A stretch of DNA of 64,000 nucleotides from Bog-473 sp963711065 (GTDB lineage Bacteria; Actinomycetota; Acidimicrobiia; Acidimicrobiales; RAAP-2). The notes under the pieces were generated by a model, which did no database searches, was not told the DNA's origin, and saw only the letters and a program-made list of their open reading frames with translations. The stretch lies in contig CAVQCO010000009.1 in assembly GCA_963711065.1 (NCBI GenBank), positions 220,298 to 284,297 on the forward strand, in the 5' to 3' direction. Every line of letters begins with the position of its first letter. Positions within the stretch are counted from its first letter, which is position 1. The translations under genes were made by a program, and so were the position numbers. Positions 37,212-46,277 of the stretch are shown here, in pieces.

Positions 37212-38573
37212 ATGGAAGACCAACCGGGTGGAACGGGCACGATCTCAGTGTTCCTGGCCGACGACAACCTCATCGTCCGTGAGGGCGTGCGGGCGCTGAT
37301 CGAGCGCCACAAGGACCTCCACATCGTCGGGGTCGGCGCCGACTACGACGAGGTCGTGCAGGGTGCGGCCTTGCTGGAGCCGCAGGTCCTCGTCACCGAC
37401 ATCCGGATGCCGCCCGACTTCAACCGCGAAGGAATCGACGCGGCGAAGGAGGTCCGCAAGAGGCATCCGGGCACGGGCGTCGTGATCCTCTCGCAGTACG
37501 ACGATCCCGAGTACGCCGTCTCGCTGCTCGCCGAGGGCTCCGCCGGCTACGGCTACCTCCTGAAGGACCACATCGCCCAAGGCGATCAGCTGGTCGATGC
37601 CATCCGTGCCGTCGCCACCGGGGGCAATGCACTCGATCCGGCCATCGTCGACGCGCTGATCAGGCCGGTGACGTCGAACGGTGGCCTGTCGCCCGCGGAG
37701 GAGGAGCTTCTGGGGATGGTCGCCGAGGGCAAGCCGATCAAGGCCATCGCAGCGGCGAGGCGCCTCCCGCCCGAGGCGGTCGATGCGGAGGTCGAGGCGG
37801 TGTTCGTGAAACTCGCCGAGGGGGTGTCGGCCGGCACCGATGGCGCGCTGCAGCGGCTGCGCCTGCTTCACAAGGCGATCGTCGACCGAGAGGAGCAGGG
37901 TGAGACGCTGTCGCGGCTCCTCCCGGGCGGGCTGGCGGAGAAGCTCCGGCGCGACGGGCGGCACATCGGTGAGACCGAGCGGGTCGTCTGCACGGTCCTC
38001 ATGAGTGACATCCGCTCCTACTCGACGATCGCGGAGCACGCAGACCCCAGCCAGCTCGCCGGGCAGCTGAACGTGCACCGGGCGGCGATGAACGATGCGA
38101 TCCTCGGCGAGAACGGCACCGTGATGCAGTTCGTGGGGGACGCGGTGATGGCGGTCTTCGGTGCCCCCTTCGAGCAGGAGGACCACGCCGACCGGGCGGT
38201 GGCCGCGGCGACCGCCATGCACGCGAAGCAGCTGGAGATCAACCGCCGCTGGGAGGAGGAGGGCCTGCCGCCGTTCGGGCTGGGTCTCGGCCTGTCGACC
38301 GGCGAGGCGGCCGCGGCGCTCTTGGGTTCGGAGGAGCGCCTGGAGTACACCCTGGTCGGGGACACGGTGAACATGTCCCAGCGCCTCCAGCAGCTGGCCG
38401 AGGCGGGCCAGACCGTGGTCTCCCAGGCGACCGTCGACGGGTGGCGCACACCTAGGGAGACGGTCGCGTTGCCACCCCAACTCGTGAAAGGACGCGAGAC
38501 CCCCGTGATCGCATACAGACTGGTGGACGGACCGTGCGGGACAGTTGAGCCCGCAACGAAAGAGGGAAGCTGA
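37212..38573 (+). CDS. Response regulator fused to class III nucleotidyl cyclase
   Basis: A 453-residue protein. REC domain residues 10-135 with phospho-acceptor Asp63 in VLVTDIRMPP and conserved Lys in YLLKDH; a middle segment (LSPAEEELLGMVAEGKPIKAIAAARRL) that looks like a degraded LuxR-type HTH; then a class III cyclase domain, about 255-430, with metal Asp266 (MSDIRSY) and Asp310 (FVGDAVMAVFG) and EYTLVGDTVNMSQRL containing the transition-state Asn/Arg. Substrate choice (ATP or GTP) cannot be read surely; the set fits adenylate cyclases. It couples phospho-signalling to cNMP synthesis. The divergent neighbour encodes a cNMP-binding protein. Confidence 0.93.
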   Translation: MEDQPGGTGTISVFLADDNLIVREGVRALIERHKDLHIVGVGADYDEVVQGAALLEPQVLVTDIRMPPDFNREGIDAAKEVRKRHPGTGVVILSQYDDPEYAVSLLAEGSAGYGYLLKDHIAQGDQLVDAIRAVATGGNALDPAIVDALIRPVTSNGGLSPAEEELLGMVAEGKPIKAIAAARRLPPEAVDAEVEAVFVKLAEGVSAGTDGALQRLRLLHKAIVDREEQGETLSRLLPGGLAEKLRRDGRHIGETERVVCTVLMSDIRSYSTIAEHADPSQLAGQLNVHRAAMNDAILGENGTVMQFVGDAVMAVFGAPFEQEDHADRAVAAATAMHAKQLEINRRWEEEGLPPFGLGLGLSTGEAAAALLGSEERLEYTLVGDTVNMSQRLQQLAEAGQTVVSQATVDGWRTPRETVALPPQLVKGRETPVIAYRLVDGPCGTVEPATKEGS

Positions 38574-38574
38574 C

Positions 38575-39285
38575 ATGGACGTATTGGTCGTTGACAAGGT
38601 GCGCAAGACGTTCGAGGCGGAGAACGTGCCCGTGCGCGCGTTGCGGGGCGCCAACCTCGTCGTGCCGGCCGGGGACTTCGTCGCGCTGATGGGCCCTTCG
38701 GGGTGCGGCAAGTCGACGCTTCTCAACCTCGTCGCTGGACTCGATGTCGCCGACGAGGGCACCATCACGGTCGCCGGGGAGCTGGTCACCGGGAGGACCG
38801 AGGACGAGCTGTCCCAGCTCCGCCGGCGCCACATCGGGATCGTGTTCCAATTCTTCAACCTCCTCGAGGGGATGACCGTGCTGGAGAACGTGGCGCTGCC
38901 GGCCGTCATCGCCGGTCGCAAGCGGAAGATCGCGGAGAGCCGTGCCCGCGATCTCCTCGACCTCCTGGGGATCGGCGACAAGGCGGGGACGGTGCCGGGC
39001 ATGCTGTCCGGAGGCCAGCGCCAACGGCTCGCCATCGCGCGCGCCCTCGCCAACGAGCCGACGCTGCTGCTCGCCGACGAGCCCACGGGCGCCCTGGACT
39101 CCGAAGGTGGGCAGGAGGTCATCGAGCTCCTGAGCCGCCTGCACACGGGGGGGCAGACGATCGTACTGGTGACGCACGATGCCGGCGTCGCGTCCGCCGC
39201 CGACCGGATCGTCCGCATGCGCGACGGGAGGATCACCGTCGAGGAGGACTCCGACTCCGACGTCCCTTTGGCCGTCCAGTCCTGA
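38575..39285 (+). CDS. ABC transporter ATP-binding protein (LolD/MacB type)
   Basis: A 236-residue ATPase, ATG 1 nt after the cyclase stop. Walker A GPSGCGKST, Q-loop FQFFNLLEGMTVLENV, signature LSGGQRQRLAIARALANEP, Walker B LLLADEPTGALD, H-loop VTHDAGVA. The short form and the NLLEGMTVLENV phrase match the LolD/MacB/FtsE group that energises FtsX-like permeases. Two such permeases lie at 31259 and 42769 in the same locus, and none is directly adjacent; the ATPase probably serves both. Confidence 0.95.
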   Translation: MDVLVVDKVRKTFEAENVPVRALRGANLVVPAGDFVALMGPSGCGKSTLLNLVAGLDVADEGTITVAGELVTGRTEDELSQLRRRHIGIVFQFFNLLEGMTVLENVALPAVIAGRKRKIAESRARDLLDLLGIGDKAGTVPGMLSGGQRQRLAIARALANEPTLLLADEPTGALDSEGGQEVIELLSRLHTGGQTIVLVTHDAGVASAADRIVRMRDGRITVEEDSDSDVPLAVQS

Positions 39286-39300
39286 CGGGGGACGCCGGCA

Positions 39301-41461
39301 GTGACCGTCAAGGGTGAGGTGAAGCTCGAGCTGGCCGACCGGCCGGCCACGGCGCCCTCGGCGCCGGCCGCGGGCTCACTCGGTCTGTACCGGCTGCTCC
39401 AGGTCCTCCTCCTCGGGCTGACGATCGCCGGGGTCGTGGTCGGCCTGCGCATCTCGGTGCCGGGCGGGGTCGCACCGGTCAACGCGGTGGCCTTCGGCCT
39501 GACGGTCGTCTGGGCCCTGGTCGGGTTCGTCGACACCCGTGCTCGCGACCGGGCCGGTTCGAAGGTCTCGCCCTTCCACCTGATCGTGGCGGTCGACGCC
39601 TTCGTGGCGATGGTCGCGCTCACGGCGGGGCGCCAGGCGGAGACGCTGCACGGCTCGGGCAGCGCCCGCAACGTGGCCACCATCGCCGCGGTCATGGTCA
39701 CCGCGATCTCGTTCCACTTCCTCCTGGCGCTCCCCGACGGCCGACTGCATGACTCCTTCCGGCGCGCGGCGGTCGTCATCGGCTACCTCGCCGCGTTCGG
39801 TGTGGGGATCGGCCTCAGCCTGAACCACCAGCCCTTCACGGTCGTCGACGGCGCCATCAGCTGGACCGTCGCCGCCGTGCTGGCGCTTGCACCCCTGCGG
39901 GCCCGGTACATCGCGTCCATCGGCCACCACCGCGAGCGGATGGAGTGGTTCGGCATCGGCGTGACGCTGGCGGCGACCGTCGCGCTGGTGGCCACCGTGC
40001 TGCACCTGCTGGTGCGGCTGGCCCGGGGCCCTCGGTGCCGTGGTCGCCGGAGCGACGGTGCTGGTCCCACTGGGGTTCCTCGCCGGGGAGAGCGGGCGGC
40101 TCGGGCCGCACGGGAGCCGGGGGCTGGTCCAGGTCCTCGCGGTGTTCGGTTTCGTCGTGGTGGTCTCGGCGATCTATCTCGTGCTCGTGCTCGGGCTCGG
40201 GCACGCACCGAAGACGAACGGCGACAAAGAAGCTCTGGCCCTGGCCATCGTGGCGTCCGGCGTGGCCGCGCTGATCTTCGTTCCCGTCCGCGAGCGGTTC
40301 GTCGAGTCGGCGACCCGATTCGTCTACGGGTCCCGGGAGGCACCGGACGAGGTCCTGCGGACCTTCGGGAGCAGGCTGACCCGTGCCATTCCCATGGACG
40401 AGCTGCTCCTGCAGCTCGCCGAGTCGCTGCGCAAGACCATGAGCCTGACCAGCGCCGAGGTCTACACCGGCACGGGAGAGGTGCTCGAGCGCTCGGCGTC
40501 GGTACCCGATCTGGGCCCGGCGTCGCTCGTCGTCTCTCCCAGGGAGCGCCCGGTCGTGACCCGCGCCGGGGTGTCGGGCACGGCGTGGGCGTCGGTATGG
40601 CTGCCCGCACTGCTCCAAGAACGCGAGAAGGAACAGCTCCGCGTGGCGCCGGTCAGCCACGCCGGCGAGCTGCTGGGGCTCATCGTGGTCGAGAGGACCG
40701 CCCTGGCCAGCGCGTTCTCGGAGGACGACGACCGCGTGCTCGCCGACCTCGCCCGCCAGGTCGGCCTGGCCCTGCACAACTCGCAGCTGGACACCGCGCT
40801 GCAGACCACGCTCGACGAGGTACGCAAGCAGGCCGACGCGTTGCGCGAGTCACGGGCGAGGATCGTGGCCAGTGGCGACGCCGAGCGGCGCCGGGTCGAG
40901 CGCAACCTCCACGACGGGGCGCAGCAGCATCTCGTGGCCCTGGCCGTGAACCTGCGCCTGGCCAAGGACATCATCGTCGACGACCAGGAGGCCGGCCTGG
41001 AGATGCTCGATCAGTTGGCGGGCGAGGTGCAGGAGACCATTCAGGAGCTCCGGGAGCTCGCGCACGGCATCTACCCGCCGCTGCTGGTCGACAGCGGCCT
41101 GGTCGAGGCGCTGCGCGCGGCTGCGAACCGCAACCCGCTGCCGGTCGAGATCAGGGCCGAGGGAATCGGCCGCTACGGGTCCGAGACCGAGGCGGCCGTC
41201 TACTTCTGCTGCCTCGAGGCGCTGCAGAATGCCGCCAAGCACGCGCCGGACGCGCACGTCGAGGTCACGCTGTGGGAGGAGTCCGGAGGCTTGCTCTTCA
41301 CCGTCTCGGACAACGGCCCGGGCTTCGACCCGGAGAAGGCGCAGCGCGGCCACGGGTACGTCAACATGGCCGACCGCCTGGGCGCGATCGGCGGCACGGT
41401 GCGCTGGGACTCCGAAGTGGGCAAGGGGTCGCAGGTGCGCGGCTCGGTCCCGCTGGTGTAG
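39301..41461 (+). pseudogene. NarL-type sensor histidine kinase interrupted by a +1 frameshift
   Basis: From GTG 39301 the first frame encodes membrane helices (LYRLLQVLLLGLTIAGVVVG and further segments) up to VATVLHLLVRLA near 40020. Coding then continues one base later: GALGAVVAGATVLVPLGFLAG, a GAF-like region, HisKA_3 motif ERNLHDGAQQHLVAL (phospho-His about residue 537 of the repaired protein), and HATPase motifs ALQNAAKHA and DNGPGFDPEKAQRGHGY. Removing one C in the CCCGGGG at 40022-40028 restores a 719-residue kinase. A sequencing error or a recent mutation would look the same; the rest is intact, so recent. Partner regulators lie just downstream. Confidence 0.85.
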
Positions 41462-41472
41462 CGACCGCGGCG

Positions 41473-41865
41473 TCAGACCGACACGAACTGCTGCGCGTCG
41501 CGACCCTCCCAGAGCCGGCGCAGGGTGTCGGCGCCGAGATGCTCCTTGTTGAGGTAGGCGCGGGCGCCGCTGGTGGCCACCTCCGGTGGGAGGTCCCCGG
41601 CGTCGTAGGTGGAGCACAGGATCACCACCACCTGCGGGTGGCGCGACACCATGGTGCGGGTGGCCTCGATCCCGTTCATCTCGGGCATGTTGATGTCCAT
41701 CAGGACGAGGGACGGGCTCAACTCCTCCTCGAGGGTGACCGCCTCGCTCCCGTTCGCCGCCTCGCCCACCAGCTCGAACTCCGTGGCCCGCTTGAGCACC
41801 GCCTTCATCGCAGCGCGGAACGGCGCCTGGTCGTCGACGATGAGGACCGAGGGCCGCTCGCTCAC
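41473..41865 (-). CDS. Single-domain response regulator
   Basis: A 130-residue REC domain with no output domain, from GTG 41863-41865. SVLIVDDQAPFRAAMKAVL holds the acidic pair, LVLMDINMPEMNG the phospho-acceptor Asp, and ARAYLNKEHL the conserved Lys. It is tail-to-tail with the histidine kinase (11 bp between stops) and downstream of the LuxR-type regulator. Likely a phosphate sink or a phospho-relay partner of that kinase. A bipartite motif lies 38-72 nt upstream of the start. Confidence 0.88.
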   Translation of the reverse strand: MSERPSVLIVDDQAPFRAAMKAVLKRATEFELVGEAANGSEAVTLEEELSPSLVLMDINMPEMNGIEATRTMVSRHPQVVVILCSTYDAGDLPPEVATSGARAYLNKEHLGADTLRRLWEGRDAQQFVSV

Positions 41866-41902
41866 CCGCCCATTCTCGCATGGGCACGGCCCCGGCGGCC
41901 GG

Positions 41903-41937
41903 GGTGGTGCCACGTGCATCCGGGTGGTGGTGTCACC
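41903..41937 (+). promoter_or_regulatory. Bipartite motif copy 2 (upstream of the single-domain regulator)
   Basis: GGTGGTGC (41903-41910), 20 nt, TGTCACC (41931-41937). It overlaps the last codons of the LuxR-type regulator and lies 38-72 nt upstream of the REC gene start. Same order and spacing as copy 1. Confidence 0.5.
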
Positions 41938-42607
41938 CTCCCCCGGGGTCGCTCAGGTAGACGAGCACCGCCTTGACCCGCCGGTTCACGTCCCGCTCCT
42001 CGGTCAGGCCGAGCTTCGAGAAGATGGAGTTGGTGTGCTTCTCGACCGCCCGCTCCGAGACCTGGAGCGAGGAGGCGATGGCGGCATTGCTCTTGCCCTT
42101 GGCCATCTCGCCCAGGATCTCGGACTCCCTCGGGGTGAGCCACGACAGGTCCGACCGGCGGCGGGACGACTTGGCCTCGATCAGCTCGTCCACGATCTGC
42201 GGGTCGATCATGGAGCCCGCCTGGGCGACGGTGCGGATGGCCTGCGCCAGCTCGTCGGCGCCCGCCACCTTCTCCTTCAGCAGGTAGGCCCGTCCGGCCG
42301 ACCCCGTCTCGAGGAGCGCCAGGGCGTACGTCGGCGACGTGTACTGGCTGAGGACGACGACCCCGACCTCGGGCTTGTGCTCACGCAGCCAGGAGGCCGC
42401 CTGGATGCCCTCGTCCGTGCCTGTCGGCGGCATGCGGATGTCGGTGACGACCACCTCGGGCGAGGCCTCCTCGATCAGCTCCAGCAGCTCGGGCAGATCG
42501 GCGGCGCGGCCCACCAGCTCCAAGTCGGGCTCGCCGTCGATGATGCGCGAGATCCCCTCCCGGAGAAGTGCGTTGTCCTCCGCCAATACCACCTTGATGC
42601 TCGCCAT
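41933..42607 (-). CDS. NarL/LuxR-type response regulator
   Basis: A 224-residue regulator from ATG 42605-42607; a longer frame would cross the inverted repeat upstream. REC domain with VVLAEDNALLREGIS, phospho-Asp in VVVTDIRMPP, Lys in YLLKEK; C-terminal LuxR HTH LTPRESEILGEMAKGKSNAAIASSLQVSERAVEKHTNSIFSKLGL given here in overlapping pieces LTPRESEILGEMAKGKSN and VSERAVEKHTNSIFSKLGL. It resembles the REC part of the cyclase at 37212. Cognate to the HisKA_3 kinase by family pairing. It is divergent from the second FtsX-type permease, its probable target. Confidence 0.93.
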   Translation of the reverse strand: MASIKVVLAEDNALLREGISRIIDGEPDLELVGRAADLPELLELIEEASPEVVVTDIRMPPTGTDEGIQAASWLREHKPEVGVVVLSQYTSPTYALALLETGSAGRAYLLKEKVAGADELAQAIRTVAQAGSMIDPQIVDELIEAKSSRRRSDLSWLTPRESEILGEMAKGKSNAAIASSLQVSERAVEKHTNSIFSKLGLTEERDVNRRVKAVLVYLSDPGGG

Positions 42608-42654
42608 GCCATGCGTACGGTAGCGCGCCGGTGCCCGGTGACCAGGGCGTCCGT

Positions 42655-42691
42655 GGTGGTGCCACCCCGGAGCGCAGGTCGGGGTGGCACC
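42655..42691. promoter_or_regulatory. Bipartite motif copy 3 with perfect 12-bp inverted repeat
   Basis: GGTGGTGC (42655-42662), 22 nt, TGGCACC (42685-42691). Within it GGTGCCACCCCG (42658-42669) and CGGGGTGGCACC (42680-42691) are perfect inverted repeats around a 10-nt loop. The element sits in the divergent region between the LuxR-type regulator (start 42607) and the permease (start 42769). An operator for a dimeric regulator or a hairpin in the leader are both possible. Confidence 0.6.
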
Positions 42692-42768
42692 CTTGGAGCA
42701 GCCGGGCCTGTTGGCCACACTGAGATCCGTGAAGGGGCAGGTCACGTGATGCCGGGGGACGACGATCG

Positions 42769-45351
42769 GTGACCACTGGGGCCCTCGGGGTCGCGGGATA
42801 CCGGCTGAGGGGCACGTTGCGGCACCGCTGGCGTGCCTACCTCTCCCTGGTCGCCCTGGTCGGCCTCATCGGCGGCCTCGGCCTCGGCAGCCTGGCCGCG
42901 GCCCGGCGCACGCAGTCGTCCTTCTCCACCTTTCTCGCGTCGACGAACCCGTCGGACCTGACCGTCTCGGTCTACAGCGGCGGTGTCAGCACGGCCAACC
43001 CGACCTACGACCCGGCCCTGACCGCGGCCATCGCCCGGCTCCCCCACGTGCGCCACGTCGCGGCGTCGATCGACGTGACCGGCGCTCCCCTGACGAGCGA
43101 CGGGTCACCCAGGCTGGGTGTGACCGGCGAGGCCTATCCCGTGGCCAGCGTCGACGGCTTGCTCTTCAGTCAGGACCGGGTCGCCGTGACCCAGGGCCGC
43201 ATGTCGGACCCGGCCCGACCCGACGAGGTCGTCATGGCACCGCAGGTCGCCGCCCAGTACGGGTTCCACGTCGGGCAGGTCATCCCGTACGGGTTCTACT
43301 CGGACGCGCAACAGAGCCTGCCCGGCTTCGGGACGCGCGCGGTGCCGCCGGCGTTCCGCGTCGATCTCAAGCTGGTCGGGCTGGCGGTGTTGAACTCGGA
43401 GATCGTGCAGGACGACGTCGACACCCTCCCCACGATCCTTCCGCTGACGCCCGCCTTTGCCCGGGAACTCTCGGCGCGGAAGGGGGAGCAGTTCACCGGG
43501 GCCATCATCTTCGGGATCCAGACGAAGGGTGGTGCCGCGACGGTGCCGGCCGTCGAGCGCGAAGTCGCCGCTCTCGTCCCCTCCGGCGTCATCGCCACCG
43601 ATCATGCGTTGGCGCCGGTCGTGGCCAAGGCGGATCGTTCGCTGAAGCCGATCTCCATTGCGCTCGGCGTCTTCGGTGCGATCGCGCTCCTCGCTGCACT
43701 GCTGATCGCCGCTCAGTTGATCGCGCGTCGGTGCCGGGTGGACCGGGGTGAGCTCAATGTGCTGCGGGCCCTCGGCGCCAGCCCCTCGGAAACGGTGCTC
43801 GACGGGCTGATCGGCTTCGAGGCCTCGATCCTGATCGGATCGGTGCTGGCCGCCGTGGTCGCGGTCGCATTGTCGCCCCTGGCGCCGCTGGGTCCCGTGC
43901 GTCATGTGGATCCCTCCAACGGGATCTCCTTCGATTGGACGATTCTGGGCCTAGGCGTCGTGGCCCTCGTGGTCCTGATGAGCGCGATTGCTGTTCTGTT
44001 GACGTTGGCGACCGCACCGCACCGCACGACCCTGCGCCCTCGCCTGGGGTCGACGGCCGGGGCGCGGGTCGTGGCGTCCGCGGCGCGGGCTGGTCTGTCG
44101 GCTCCCGGCGTGGTCGGCGTGCGCATGGCCCTCGAACCAGGTGAGGGTCGCAGTGCCGTCCCGGTGCGCTCGGTGCTGCTCGGGGCCGTTCTCGCGGTGG
44201 CGCTCATCGTGACGACGTTGACGTTCGGGAACAGCCTGCAGACCCTGATCTCCCGACCGGCCCTGTACGGTTGGAACTGGACGTACATCCTCCAGCCCGT
44301 CGGCGCCGGAAACGGCGACGTCCCCCCCGTTGCGTTCTCGTTGTTGCGGCACGACCCCTACGTTGCCGCGTACAGCGGCGCGTCCTACAACGACGTAGAG
44401 GTCGACGGCCAGAACGTGCCGTTCCTCACTGAGAACGTCGCGGCGTCGGTCACCCCACCGATCCTCAGCGGCCATGGTGTCGACGCGGCGCGAGAAGTGG
44501 TTCTCGGAGCGGCCACGATGACGGCCCTGCACAAGCACCTGGGTCAGTACGTCAACGTGACCTATGGCTCGCCCGCGGACGCCCCCATATGGGTGCCGCC
44601 CACCCGGCTCCGGATCGTCGGGACGGCGACGTTCCCGGCCATCGGCTTCGCCAGTACCGTCTCCGACCACACGTCCATGGGTACCGGTGTGCTGTTCGCG
44701 TTCCAGATGCTGCCCAAGGCCTTCGCCAACGCCATCAACGGCGCCTCGGATCCCTCGCTCGACGGGCCGAACCTGGCGCTCGTGAGGCTCCGGACGGATG
44801 CACCTCCGGCCGCGGCGCTCGCCAGCTTGCAGCGCATCGTGGCAGCGTCGGACAAGGTCTTCGCCGCGGCGACTTCACCTGGGAGCCAGGGCAGCCAGCT
44901 CGTGGTGCAGGGCGTGCAGCGACCCGCCGAAATCGTGAATTACAACACGATGGGGCTCACCCCCGTCCTTCTGGTGTCGGGCCTCGCGCTCGGCGCCGTC
45001 GTCGCGCTCGCCCTGACGCTCCTTGCCTCAGTGCGCCAGCGCCGGCGCGACCTCGCGCTCTTGAAGACGATCGGGTTCGTGAGGTGGCAATTGGCCGCGA
45101 CCGTGGCCTGGCAGGCCACGGTGGCCGCTGTCGTCGGCCTGGCGGTCGGGATCCCGCTCGGCATCGTGACGGGTCGGTGGCTCTGGATCCTGTTCGCGCG
45201 CCAGATCTACGCAGTGCCCTACCCGACGGTCTCGGTGGTCTCGATCGTGCTGGTGGCGCTGGGCACCCTGGTGCTCGCCAACGTGGTCGCGGCCGTACCG
45301 GCGCGCACCGCCGCGCGCACCCCCACGGCGCTCATGTTGCGGGCGGAGTGA
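42769..45351 (+). CDS. FtsX-type (MacB-like) ABC transporter permease
   Basis: An 860-residue membrane protein with GTG start. Same layout as its paralog at 31259-33757: N-terminal anchor (LSLVALVGLIGGLGLGSLAA), extracellular domain, three membrane segments from PISIALGVFGAIALLAALLI, RRCRVDRGELNVLRALGAS, a second extracellular domain (YGWNWTYILQPVGAG), and C-terminal segments with RQRRRDLALLKTIGFVRWQL. Likely works with the ATPase at 38575 and is the neighbour of two response regulators. Its 3' end overlaps the convergent hydrolase gene by 20 bp. Confidence 0.92.
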   Translation: MTTGALGVAGYRLRGTLRHRWRAYLSLVALVGLIGGLGLGSLAAARRTQSSFSTFLASTNPSDLTVSVYSGGVSTANPTYDPALTAAIARLPHVRHVAASIDVTGAPLTSDGSPRLGVTGEAYPVASVDGLLFSQDRVAVTQGRMSDPARPDEVVMAPQVAAQYGFHVGQVIPYGFYSDAQQSLPGFGTRAVPPAFRVDLKLVGLAVLNSEIVQDDVDTLPTILPLTPAFARELSARKGEQFTGAIIFGIQTKGGAATVPAVEREVAALVPSGVIATDHALAPVVAKADRSLKPISIALGVFGAIALLAALLIAAQLIARRCRVDRGELNVLRALGASPSETVLDGLIGFEASILIGSVLAAVVAVALSPLAPLGPVRHVDPSNGISFDWTILGLGVVALVVLMSAIAVLLTLATAPHRTTLRPRLGSTAGARVVASAARAGLSAPGVVGVRMALEPGEGRSAVPVRSVLLGAVLAVALIVTTLTFGNSLQTLISRPALYGWNWTYILQPVGAGNGDVPPVAFSLLRHDPYVAAYSGASYNDVEVDGQNVPFLTENVAASVTPPILSGHGVDAAREVVLGAATMTALHKHLGQYVNVTYGSPADAPIWVPPTRLRIVGTATFPAIGFASTVSDHTSMGTGVLFAFQMLPKAFANAINGASDPSLDGPNLALVRLRTDAPPAAALASLQRIVAASDKVFAAATSPGSQGSQLVVQGVQRPAEIVNYNTMGLTPVLLVSGLALGAVVALALTLLASVRQRRRDLALLKTIGFVRWQLAATVAWQATVAAVVGLAVGIPLGIVTGRWLWILFARQIYAVPYPTVSVVSIVLVALGTLVLANVVAAVPARTAARTPTALMLRAE

Positions 45352-46273
45352 GCCGCACCCTGCACTGGCGCAGGTCCACCGCCTCGTTGCCCTCTTCGAC
45401 GTAGGCCACCACCTCGCCCACCCATCGGGCGACGTCGTCGGGACGGGTCCGGATCACCCAGTGCCCAGCGTCGGCGGGGCGGCGCCACAGCAGTGACGTC
45501 CACTCCTCCAAGCCGTCGAGCAGCGCGGGAGTGACGTACCGGTCGCGCCGGGGCACGACGAGCTGCACCGGTACGCCCGTGTGCCCCGCCACCGGTCGGC
45601 GCAGCCGGGTCCGGACGTTGGCCCGGTAGAGCTCCACGCCGTGGGCGAAGTCTGAACCGAACGTCGGTGCCGGCCAGTGCCCGTCCGTCGGGGCACCCTC
45701 CAGCCTGTGCAAGACCCTCGCCCAGAGGCTGGCGGCCCCGTTCCATCGCGTCAACATCTCGGGGAGCAGCGGGACATGGAAGTAGGCGATGTACCACGAG
45801 TGCAACGCCTGCTCCAAGGTCAGGCGGAGGTCGGCCGGTCGCAGGGAGCGGTGTCGTTGCGCCCACAGGCCGGCGTGATCGAGCGGAGGTCCCGAAATCG
45901 AGGTGAAGCTGGCGAAGCGGTGCCCCAGGCCCTCCGACGTGACGGCTTCCCATCCCTGCACCGAGCCCCAGTCGTGACCGACCAGATGGACGGGCGCGTC
46001 AGGGCTCGACACATCGAGCACCGCCGCCAGGTCCTCGACGAGGACGGGGAGCGCATAGCCGCGCCGACCGGCCGGGGCGTCGGAGTCACCGGCGCCCCGC
46101 ACGTCGTACGTGACGACGTGGAGTTCGGCGGCCAGTCGTTCGGCCACGGGGCCCCAGACGGCGCTGGTATCGGGAAAGCCGTGGACGAGGACGACCGTCG
46201 GCCGACCACGCTCGCCGTACTCGTTGACGGACAGGGAAAGTCCGGCGCCGATCACCCGACGCCGGATCACCAT
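45332..46273 (-). CDS. Alpha/beta hydrolase, epoxide-hydrolase-like
   Basis: A 313-residue hydrolase: oxyanion motif VHGFPDTSAVWGPV, nucleophile elbow VGHDWGSVQGW (Asp nucleophile as in epoxide hydrolases and dehalogenases), late acid/His region RRDRYVTP and DAGHWVIRTRPDDV. The Asp elbow with HGFP favours an epoxide hydrolase over an esterase. Its 3' end overlaps the permease gene tail by 20 bp on the opposite strand. Substrate unknown. Confidence 0.88.
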   Translation of the reverse strand: MVIRRRVIGAGLSLSVNEYGERGRPTVVLVHGFPDTSAVWGPVAERLAAELHVVTYDVRGAGDSDAPAGRRGYALPVLVEDLAAVLDVSSPDAPVHLVGHDWGSVQGWEAVTSEGLGHRFASFTSISGPPLDHAGLWAQRHRSLRPADLRLTLEQALHSWYIAYFHVPLLPEMLTRWNGAASLWARVLHRLEGAPTDGHWPAPTFGSDFAHGVELYRANVRTRLRRPVAGHTGVPVQLVVPRRDRYVTPALLDGLEEWTSLLWRRPADAGHWVIRTRPDDVARWVGEVVAYVEEGNEAVDLRQCRVRLTPPAT

Positions 46274-46277
46274 CGTC

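Noticed and set aside
40015..40045. Programmed ribosomal frameshifting in the histidine kinase
   Set aside because: No slippery heptamer, stop codon or downstream structure typical of programmed sites is evident; a mutation, sequencing error or slippage in a C/G run is simpler.
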